This document shows positions 11,801-23,800 of a stretch of DNA of 64,000 nt, in pieces. The notes beneath the pieces are model-generated. The model had not been told where the DNA came from. It worked only from the letters and a program-made list of their open reading frames with translations, and did not search any database. The stretch's first letter is position 1, and every line of letters begins with the position of its first letter. Origin of the DNA: Owenia fusiformis (lineage: Eukaryota > Annelida > Polychaeta > Sabellida > Oweniidae); NCBI GenBank assembly GCA_903813345.2, contig CAIIXF020000009.1, positions 38,619,759 through 38,683,758 on the forward strand, in the 5' to 3' direction. A program made the translations under genes and the position numbers.

Positions 11801-14800
11801 TTGTTCCTATGCATTTAGAGGATTGTAATAGATTGTATAGTGTTTGGTCCTACACTTTTAGAGGATTGTAATAGAGTGGATGGTGTTTGGCCCTATGCAT
11901 TTAGAGGAGTGTAATAGAGCGCATGGTGTTTGGTCCTACACATTTAGATGATTGTAATAGAGCGGATGGTGTTTGGTCCTATGCATTTAGAGGATTGTAA
12001 TATAGTGGATGGTGTTTGGTCCTATGCATTTAGAGGAGTGTAATAGAGTGGATGGTGTTTGGTCCTATGCATTTAGAGGATTGTAATAGAGCAGATGGTG
12101 TTTGGTCCTATACATTTAGAGGATTGTAATATAGTGGATGGTGTTTGTTCCTATGTATTTAGAGGATTGTAATATAGTGGATGGTGTTTGGTCCTATGCA
12201 TTTAGAGGATTGTAATAGAGTGTATGGTGTCTGGTCCTATGCATTTAGAGGATTGTAATAGAGGGGATGGTGTTTGGTCCTACACATTTAGAGGATTGTA
12301 ATAGAATGGATGGTGTTTGGTCCTATGCATTTAGAGAATTGTAATAGAGTGTATGGTGTCTGGTCCTATGCATTTAGAGGATTGTAATAGAGCGGATGGT
12401 GTTTGGTCCTATGTATTTAGAGGATTGTAATAGAGTGGATGGTATTTGGTCCTATGTATTTAGAGGATTGTAATAGAGCGGATGGTGTTTGGTCCTATGC
12501 ATTTAGAGGATTGTAATAAAGTGGATGGTGTTTGGTCCTACGCATTTAGAGGATTGTACTAGAGTGGATGGTGTTAGGTCCTACACATTTAGAGGATTGT
12601 AATATAGTGGTTGGTGTTTGGTCCTATGCATTTATAGGATTGTAAAAGAGTGGATTGTGTTTGGTCCTATGCATTTAGAGGATTGTAATATAGTGGATGG
12701 TGTTTGGTCCTATACATTTAGAGGATTGTAATAGAGTGGATGGTGTCTGGTCCTATGCATTTAGAGGATTTTAATAGAGTGGATAGTGTTTGTTCCTATG
12801 CATTTAGAGGATTGTAATAGAGTGGATGGTGTCTGGTCCTATGCATTTAGAGGATTGTAATAGAGCGGATGGTGTTTGGTCATACACGTAATAGAGCGGA
12901 TGGTGTTTGGTCCTACACATTTAGAGGATTGTAATAGAGCGCATGGTGTTTGGTCCAACACATTTAGAGGATTGTAATAGAGTGGATGGTGTTTGGTCCT
13001 ACACATTTAGAGGATTGTAATAGAGCGGATGGTGTTTGGTCCCATGCATTTAGAGGATTGTAATAGAGTGGATGGTGTTTGGTCCTACACATTTAGAGGA
13101 TTGTAAAAGAGCAGATGGTGTTTGGTCCTATGCATTTAGAGGATTGTAATATAGTGAATGGTGTTTGGTCCTATGTATTTAGAGGATTGTAATATAGTGA
13201 ATGGTGTTTGGTCCTATGCATTTAGAGGATTGTAATAGAGTGAATGGTGTTTGGTCCTATGCATTTAGAGGATTGTAATAGAGTGGATGGTGTTTGGTCC
13301 TATACATTTAGAGGATTGTAATAGAGTGGATGGTATTTGGTCCTATGCATTTAGAGGATTGTAATAGAGTGGATGGTGTGTGGTCCTATACATTTAGAGG
13401 ATTGTAATAGAGTGGATGGTGATGTTCCTATGCATTTAGAGGATTGTAATAGATTGTATGGTGTTTGGTCCTACACATTTAGAGGATTGTAATAGAGCGG
13501 ATGTTGTTTGGTCCTATGCATTTAGAGGATTGTAATAGATTATATGGTGTTTGGTCCTACACATTTAGAGGATTGTAATAGAGCGGATGGTGTTTGGTCC
13601 TATGCATTTAGAGGATTGTAATAGAGCGCATGGTGTATGGTCCTACACATTTAGAGGATTGTAATAGAGTGGATGGTGTTTGGTCCTATGCATTTAGAGG
13701 ATTGTAATATAGTTTATGGTGTTTGGTCCTATGCATTTAGAGGATTGTAATATAGTGGATGGTGTTTGTTCCTATGCATTTAGAGGATTGTAAAAGATTG
13801 TATGGTGTTTGGTCCTACACATTTAGAGGATTGTAATAGAGTGGATGGTATTTGGTCCTATGCATTTAGAGGATTGTAATATAGTGGATGGTGTTTGGTC
13901 CTATGTATTTAGAGGATTGTAATAGAGTGGATGGTGTTTGGTCCTACACATTTAGAGGATTGTAATAGAGTGGATGGTGTTTGGTCCTATGCATTTAGAG
14001 GATTGTAATAGAGCAGATGGTGTTTGGTCCTATGCATTTAGAGGATTGTAATATAGTTTATGGTGTTTGGTCCTATGCATTTAGAGGATTGTAATATAGT
14101 GGATGGTGTTTGTTCCTATGCATTTAGAGGATTGTAAAAGATTGTATGGTGTTTGGTCCTACACATTTAGAGGATTGTAATAGAGTGGATGGTATTTGGT
14201 CCTATGCATTTAGAGGATTGTAATATAGTGGATGGTGTTTGGTCCTATGTATTTAGAGGATTGTAATAGAGTGGATGGTGTTTGGTCCTATACATTTAGA
14301 GGATTGTAATAGAGTGGATGGTGTCTGGTCCTATGCATTTAGAGGATTGTAATAGAGCGGATGGTGTTTGGTCCTACACATTTAGAGGATTGTAATAGAG
14401 TGGATGGTGTTTGGTCCTATGCATTTCGAGGATTGTAATATAGTGGATGGTGTTTGGTCCTATGTATTTAGAGGATTGTAATAGAGTGGATGGTGTTTGG
14501 TCCTATGCATTTAGAGGATTGTAATAGAGTGGATTGTGTTTGGTCCTATGCATTTAGAGGATTGTATTAGAGTGGATGGTGTTTGGTCCTACAAATTTAG
14601 AGGATTGTAATAGAGTGGATGGTGTTTGTTCCTATGCATTTAGAGGATTGTAATAGATTGTATGGTGTTTGGTCCTACACATTTAGAGGATTGTAATAGA
14701 GAGGATGGTGTTTGGTCCTATGCATTTAGAGGATTGTAATAGAGTGGATGGTATTTGGTCCTATGTATTTAGAGGATTGTAATAGAGCGGATGGTGTTTG

Positions 14801-17800
14801 GTCCTATGCATTTAGAGGATTGTAATATAGTGGATGGTGTTTGGTCCTACGCATTTAGAGGATTGTACTAGAGTGGATGGTGTTAGGTCCTACACATTTA
14901 GAGGATTGTAATATAGTGGTTGGTGTTTGGTCCTATGCATTTAGAGGATTGTAATAGAGCGGATGGTGTTTGGTCCTCTGCATTTAGAGGATTGTAATAG
15001 AGTGGATGGTGTCTGGTCCTATGCATTTAGAGGATTGTAATAGAGCGCATGGTGTTTGGTCCTATGCATTTGAAGATTGTAATAGAGCAGATGGTGTTTG
15101 GTCCTACACATTTAAAGGATTGTAATAGAGCGGATGGTGTTTGGTCCTATGCATTTAGAGGATTGTAATAGAGTGGATGGTGTTTGGTCCAACACATTTA
15201 GAGGATTGTAATAGAGTGGATGGTGTTTGTTCCTATGCATTTAGAGGATTGTAATAGAGCGGATGGTGTATGGTCCTACACATTTAGAGGATTGTAATAG
15301 AGTGGATTGTGTTTGGTCCAAAACATTTAGAGGATTGAAATATAGTGCATGGTGTTTGGTCCTACACATTTAGAGGATTGTAATAGAGCGGATGGTGTTT
15401 GGTCCTATGCATTTAGAGGATTATAATAGAATGGATGGTGTTTGGTCCAACACATTTAGAGGATTGTAATAGAGTGGATGGTGTTTGTTCCTATGCATTT
15501 AGAGGATTGTAATAGAGCGGATGGTGTTTGGTCCTATACATTTAGAGGATTGTAATATAGTGGATGGTGTTTGGTCCTATGCATTTAGAGGATTGTAATA
15601 GAGCGGATGGTGTTTGGTCCTATGCATTTAGAGGATTGTAATAGAGTGGATGGTGTTTGGTCCTATGCATTTAGAGGATTGTAATATAGTGGATGGTGTT
15701 TGGTCCTATACATTTAGAGGATTGTAATAGAGTGGATGGTGTCTGGTCCTATGCATTTAGAGGATTGTAATAGAGCGGATGGTGTTTGGTCCTACACATT
15801 TAGAGGATTGTAATAGAGTGGATGGTGTTTGGTCCTATGCATTTAGAGGATTGATATAAAGCGGATGGTGTCTGGTCCTATGCATTTAGAGGATTGTAAT
15901 AGACCGGATGGTGTTTGGTCCTACACATTTAGAGGATTGTAATAGAGTGGATGGTGTCTGTTCCTATGCATTTAGAGGATTGTAATAGATTGTATGGTGT
16001 TTGGTCCTACACATTTAGAGGATTGTAATAGAGCGGATGGTGTTTGGTCCTATGAATTTAGAGGATTGAAATAGAGTGGATGGTGTTTGTTCCTATGCAT
16101 TTAGAGGATTGTAATAGAGTGGATGGTGTCTGGTCCTATACATTTAGAGGATTGTAATAGAGTGGATGGTGTTCGGTCCTACACATTTAGAGGATTGATA
16201 TAGAGCGGATGGTGTTTGGTCCTATGCATTTAGAGGATTGTAATAGAGCGGATGGTGTTTGTTCCTATGCATTTAGAGGATTGTAATATAGTGGATGGTG
16301 TTTGGTCCTATGCATTTAGAGGATTGTAATATAGTGGATGGTGTTTGGTCCTATACATTTAGAGGATTGTAATAGAGTGGATGGTGTCTGGTCCTATGCA
16401 TTTAGAGGATTGTAATAGAGTGGATAGTGTTTGTTCCTATGCATTTAGAGGATTGTAATAGAGTGGATGGTGTCTGGTCCTATGCATTTAGAGGATTGTA
16501 ATAGAGCGGATGGTGTTTGGTCATACACGTAATAGAGCGGATGGTGTTTGGTCCTACACATTTAGAGGATTGTAATAGAGTGGATGGTGTCTGGTCCTAT
16601 GAATTTAGAGGATTGTAATAGAGTGGATGGTGTTTGGTCCTCTGCATTTAGAGGATTGTAATAGAGTGGATGGTGTCTGGTCCTATGCATTTAGAGGATT
16701 GTAATAGAGCGGATGGTGTTTGGTCATACACGTAATAGAGCGGATGGTGTTTGGTCCTACACATTTAGAGGATTGTAATAGAGTGGATGGTGTCTGGTCC
16801 TATGCATTTAGAGGATTGTAATAGAGCGGATGGTGTTTGGTCCTACACATTTAGAGGATTGTAATAGAGTGGATGGTGTTTGGTCCTATGCATTTAGAGG
16901 ATTGATATAAAGCGGATGGTGTCTGGTCCTATGCATTTAGAGGATTGTAATATAGTGGATGGTGTTTGGTCCTATGCATTTAGAGGATTGTAATAGAGTG
17001 GATGGTGTCTGGTCCTATGCATTTAGAGGATTGTAATAGAGCGGATGGTGTTTGGTCATACACGTAATAGAGTGGATGGTGTTTGGTCCTATGCATTAAG
17101 AGGATTGTAATAGAGTGCATGGTGTTTGGTCCAACACATTTAGAGGATTGTAATAGAGTGGATGGTGTTTGGTCCTACACATTTAGAGGATTGTAATAGA
17201 GCGGATGGTGTTTGGTCCCATGCATTTAGAGGATTGTAATAGAGTGGATGGTGTTTGGTCCTACACATTTAGAGGATTGTAAAAGAGCAGATGGTGTTTG
17301 GTCCTATGCATTTAGAGGATTGTAATATAGTGAATGGTGTTTGGTCCTATGTATTTAGAGGATTGTAATATAGTGAATGGTGTTTGGTCCTATGCATTTA
17401 GAGGATTGTAATAGAGTGAATGGTGTTTGGTCCTATGCATTTAGAGGATTGTAATAGAGTGGATGGTGTTTGGTCCTATACATTTAGAGGATTGTAATAG
17501 AGTGGATGGTATTTGGTCCTATGCATTTAGAGGATTGTAATAGAGTGGATGGTGTGTGGTCCTATACATTTAGAGGATTGTAATAGAGTGGATGGTGATG
17601 TTCCTATGCATTTAGAGGATTGTAATAGATTGTATGGTGTTTGGTCCTACACATTTAGAGGATTGTAATAGAGCGGATGTTGTTTGGTCCTATGCATTTA
17701 GAGGATTGTAATAGAGTGGATGGTGTCTGGTCCTATGCATTTAGAGGATTGTAATAGAGTGGATGGTGTCTGGTCCTATGCATTTAGAGGATTGTAATAG

Positions 17801-20800
17801 AGCGGATGGTGTTTGGTCATACACGTAATAGAGTGGATGGTGTTTGGTCCTATGCATTTAGAGGATTGTAATTGAGTGGATGGTGTTTGGTCCTATGCAT
17901 TTAGAGGATTGTAATAGAGCGGATGGTGTTTGGTCCTATGCATTTAGAGGATTGTAATAGATTATATGGTGTTTGGTCCTACACATTTAGAGGATTGTAA
18001 TAGAGCAGATGGTGTTTGGTCCTACACATTTAGAGGATTGTAACATAGTGGATGGTGTTTGTTCCTATGCATTTAGAGGATTGTAAAAGATTGTATGGTG
18101 TTTGGTCCTACACATTTAGAGGATTGTAATAGAGTGGATGGTATTTGGTCCTATGCATTTAGAGGATTGTAATATAGTGGATGGTGTTTGGTCCTATGTA
18201 TTTAGAGGATTGTAATAGAGTGGATGGTGTTTGGTCCTATACATTTAGAGGATTGTAATAGAGTGGATGGTGTCTGGTCCTATGCATTTAGAGGATTGTA
18301 ATAGAGCGGATGGTGTTTGGTCCTACACATTTAGAGGATTGTAATAGAGTGGATGGTGTTTGGTCCTATGCATTTAGAGGATTGTAATATAGTGGATGGT
18401 GTTTGGTCCTATGTATTTAGAGGATTGTAATAGAGTGGATGGTGTTTGGTCCTATGCATTTAGAGGATTGTAATAGAGTGGATTGTGTTTGGTCCTATGC
18501 ATTTAGAGGATTGTATTAGAGTGGATGGTGTTTGGTCCTACACATTTAGAGGATTGTAATAGAGTGGATGGTGTTTGTTCCTATGCATTTAGAGGATTGT
18601 AATAGATTGTATGGTGTTTGGTCCTACACATTTAGAGGATTGTAATAGAGAGGATGGTGTTTGGTCCTATGCATTTAGAGGATTGTAATAGAGTGGATGG
18701 TATTTGGTCCTATGTATTTAGAGGATTGTAATAGAGCGGATGGTGTTTGGTCCTATGCATTTAGAGGATTGTAATATAGTGGATGGTGTTTGGTCCTACG
18801 CATTTAGAGGATTGTACTAGAGTGGATGGTGTTAGGTCCTACACATTTAGAGGATTGTAATATAGTGGTTGGTGTTTGGTCCTATGCATTTAGAGGATTG
18901 TAATAGAGCGGATGGTGTTTGGTCCTCTGCATTTAGAGGATTGTTACAGTAATAGAGTGGATGGTGTCTGGTCCTATGCATTTAGAGGATTGTAATAGAG
19001 CGCATGGTGTTTGGTCCTTCACATTTAGAGGATTGTAATAGAGCAGATGGTGTTTGGTCCATGCATTTAGAGGATTGTAATAGAGTGGATGGTGTCTGGT
19101 CCTATGCATTTAGAGGATTGTAATAGAGTGGATGGTGTTTGGTCCTACACATTTAAAGGATTGTAATAGAGCGGATGGTGTTTGGTCCTATGCATTTAGA
19201 GGATTGTAATAGAGTGGATGGTGTTTGGTCCAACACATTTAGAGGATTGTAATAGAGTGGATGGTGTTTGTTCCTATGCATTTAGAGGATTGTAATAGAG
19301 CGGATGGTGTATGGTCCTACACATTTAGAGGATTGTAATAGAGTGGATTGTGTTTGGTCCAAAACATTTAGAGGATTGAAATATAGTGCATGGTGTTTGG
19401 TCCTACACATTTAGAGGATTGTAATAGAGCGGATGGTGTTTGGTCCTATGCATTTAGAGGATTATAATAGAATGGATGGTGTTTGGTCCAACACATTTAG
19501 AGGATTGTAATAGAGTGGATGGTGTTTGTTCCTATGCATTTAGAGGATTGTAATAGATTGTATGGTGTCTGGTCCTATGCATTTAGAGGATTGTAATAGA
19601 GCGGATGGTGTTTGGTCCTATACATTTAGAGGATTGTAATATAGTGGATGGTGTTTGGTCCTATGCATTTAGAGGATTGTAATAGAGCGGATGGTGTTTG
19701 GTCCTATGCATTTAGAGGATTGTAATAGAGTGGATGGTGTTTGGTCCTATGCATTTAGAGGATTGTAATATAGTGGATGGTGTTTGGTCCTATACATTTA
19801 GAGGATTGTAATAGAGTGGATGGTGTCTGGTCCTATGCATTTAGAGGATTGTAATAGAGCGGATGGTGTTTGGTCCTACACATTTAGAGGATTGTAATAG
19901 AGTGGATGGTGTTTGGTCCTATGCATTTAGAGGATTGATATAACGCGGATGGTGTCTGGTCCTATGCATTTAGAGGATTGTAATAGACCGGATGGTGTTT
20001 GGTCCTACACATTTAGAGGATTGTAATAGAGTGGATGGTGTCTGTTCCTATGCATTTAGAGGATTGTAATAGATTGTATGGTGTTTGGTCCTACACATTT
20101 AGAGGATTGTAATAGAGCGGATGGTGTTTGGTCCTATGAATTTAGAGGATTGTAATAGAGTGGATGGTGTTTGTTCCTATGCATTTAGAGGATTGTAATA
20201 GAGTGGATGGTGTCTGGTCCTATACATTTAGAGGATTGTAATAGAGTGGATGGTGTTCGGTCCTACACATTTAGAGGATTGATATAGAGCGGATGGTGTT
20301 TGGTCCTATGCATTTAGAGGATTGTAATAGAGCGGATGGTGTTTGTTCCTATGCATTTAGAGGATTGTAATATAGTGGATGGTGTTTGGTCCTATGCATT
20401 TAGAGGATTGTAATATAGTGGTTGGTGTTTGGTCCTATGCATTTAGAGGATTGTAATAGAGCGGATGGTGTTTGGTCCTATGCATTTAGAGGATTGTAAT
20501 ATAGTGGATGGTGTTTGGTCCTATACATTTAGAGGATTGTAATAGAGTGGATGGTGTCTGGTCCTATGCATTTAGAGGATTGTAATAGAGCGGATGGTGT
20601 TTGGTCCTACACATTTAGAGGATTGTAATAGAGTGGATGGTGTTTGGTCCTATGCATTTAGAGGATTGTAATAGAGTGCATGGTGTTTGGTCCTACACAT
20701 TTAGAGGATTGTAATAGACTGGATGGTGTTTGGTCCTACACATTTAGAGGATTGTAATAGAGCGGATGGTGTTTGGTCCTACACATTTAGAGGATTGTAA

Positions 20801-23800
20801 TAGAGTGGATGGTGTTTGGTCCTATGCATTTAGAGGATTGATATAAAGCGGATGGTGTCTGGTCCTATGCATTTAGAGGATTGTAATAGACCGGATGGTG
20901 TTAGGTCCTACACATTTAGAGGATTGTAATAGAGTGGATGGTGTTTGTTCCTATGCATTTAGAGGATTGTAATAGATTGTATGGTGTTTGGTCCTACACA
21001 TTTAGAGGATTGTAATAGAGCGGATGGTGTTTGGTCCTAAGAATTTAGAGGATTGTAATAGAGTGGATGGTGTTTGTTCCTATGCATTTAGAGGATTGTA
21101 ATAGAGTGGATGGTGTCTGGTCCTATACATTTAGAGGATTGATATAGAGCGGATGGTGTTTGGTCCTATGCATTTAGAGGATTGTAATAGAGCGGATGGT
21201 GTTTGTTCCTATGCATTTAGAGGATTGTAATATAGTGGATGGTGTTTGGTCATATGCATTTAGAGGATTGTAATAGAGCGGATGGTGTTTGGTCCTATGC
21301 ATTTAGAGGATTGTAATATAGTGGATGGTGTTTGGTCCTATGCATTTAGAGGATTGTAATAGAGCGGATGGTGTTTGGTCCTATGCATTTAGAGGATTGT
21401 AATAGAGTGGATGGTGTTTGGTCCTACACATTTAGAGGATTGTAATAGAGTGGATGTGTCTGGTCCTATACATTTAGAGGATTGTAATAGAGTGGATGGT
21501 GTTTGGTCCTATGCATTTAGAGGATTGTAATATAGTGGATGGTGTTTGGTCCTATGCATTTAGAGGATTGTAATAGAGCGGATGGTGTTTGGTCCTATGC
21601 ATTTAGAGGATTGTAATATAGTGGATGGTGTTTGGTCCTATACATTTAGAGGATTGTAATAGAGTGGATGGTGTCTGGTCCTATGCATTTAGAGGATTGT
21701 AATAGAGCGGATGGTGTTTGGTCCTACACATTTAGAGGATTGTAATAGAGTGGATGGTGTTTGGTCCTATGCATTTAGAGGATTGTAATAGAGCGCATGG
21801 TGTTTGGTCCCATACATTTAGAGGATTGTAATAGAGTGGATGGTGTTTGTTCCTACACATTTAGAGGATTGTAATAGAGTGGATGGTGTTTGTTCCTATG
21901 CATTTAGAGGATTGTAATAGATTGTATGGTGTTTGGTCCTACACATTTAGAGGATTGTAATAGAGTGGATGGTGTTTGTTCCTATGCATTTAGAGGATTG
22001 TAATAGATTGTATGGTGTTTGGTCCTACACATTTAGAGGATTGTAATAGAGCGGATGGTGTTTGGTCCTATGAATTTAGAGGATTGTAATAGAGTGGATG
22101 GTGTTTGTTCCTATGCATTTAGAGGATTGTAATAGAGTGGATGTGTCTGGTCCTATACATTTAGAGGATTGTAATAGAGTGGATGGTGTTCGGTCCTACA
22201 CATTTAGAGGATTGAAATAGAGCGGATGGTGTTTGGTCCTATGCATTTAGAGGATTGTAATAGAGCGGATGGTGTTTGGTCCTATGCATTTAGAGGATTG
22301 TAATAGAGCGGATGGTGTTTGGTCCTATGCATTTAGAGGATTGTAATGAAAGATCAGCAAAGGTCAACAAGTTAATGACTAATTATTATGTACATGCCAA
22401 GGCAAGTGGCTAATAATGCTCTAGTAAAGCTGCTCCAAGCGTTTATATGTTAAATCAAAATAAACTCCATGAATAAAAAGAATTACCATGCCACTCATCT
22501 ATCCAGGCAAATGCTTGTCTGTGCCCCAGCAAGAGTATGTCCTGTACTGCCTACAAGAGAAATATACAATATATAACAATTAAACTGACACCATTCATTA
22601 GACAAGACATGGAAAAAAGGCAATTTCTCCAAAACGAGGCAAAAGAATGAGCATTTGTTCAAATGAATGGGAGTTGTCATTTGTCAAAAAAAGATTACTG
22701 TTTTCTTGGTCTGAACAATATTTATAGGATATCCTATGATTTTGAGGAATATCATTTTTATCTTTGAGGTGATATCGATATCTGCACGATAGAGCGAAGT
22801 GAACAAATGCAGATATCAATATGCCCTTAAAATAGCACAAGTTATTGCAATATTCAAAAAGGGACTTAAAGACAAATTCACTAATTAGTAATTATCGACC
22901 TGTATTTCTTTTTTGAGCGTTTTTGCAAAATTGTTAAAAAAACTTATGTATGACACGGTTATGATCTTCTTAGAAAAATATGAAATACTTTATTTACAGC
23001 AATATGGCTTCAGGAAACAAGGCACAGACGTGAACAATATCGTACCTAAAACACAGCATTGTGGTCTTGTTGACCAAGAAAGCAGGATGGCCGCAGAAAA
23101 GTTAATCAGCTCTAGAACTTATCACTGTGTAACATATGTAAAAATTTGAACGGTTTGGCTGGAAACCTGTAGACAAGTCTTGAAAGTGAAGATTTTAGGA
23201 CAGAAAATCCAAAATGGCCACCTTAAAATTTACCCAGAATGCCCAAAAACCAATCAGTTCTTGATGTTGATATGTAGAAACATCCCTGAAAATTTCAGAT
23301 GAATCCCTCAAATGGTTTGGCTTGAAACCTGTAGACAAGTCTTGAAAGTAAAGATTTTAGGACGGAAAATCCAAAATGGCCACCTTAAAATTTACCCAGA
23401 ATGCCCAAAAACTAATCAGTTCTTGACGTTGATATGTAGAAACATCCCTGAAAATTTCAGATGAATCCCTCAAATGGTTTGGCTGAAAACCTGTAGACAA
23501 GTCTTGAAAGTGAAGATTTTAGGACGGAGAATCCAAAATGGCCACCTTTAAATTTACCAGGAATGCCCAAAAACTAATCAGTTCTTGACGTTGATATGTA
23601 GAAACATCCCTGAAAATTTCAGATGAATCCCTCAAATGGTTTGGCTGGAAACCTGTAGACAAGTCTTGAAAGTGAAGATTTTAGGACGGAGAATCCAAAA
23701 TGGCCACCTTAAGATTTACCCAGAATGCCCAAAAACTAATCAGTTCTTGACGTTGATATGTAGAAAATCCCTGAAAATTTCAGATGAATCCCTCAAATGG

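Noticed and set aside
22495-22840. Minus-strand ATG frames over the 64-bp exon
   Set aside because: They are in other frames or run through intron; only 22487-22550 matches the protein family and splice sites.
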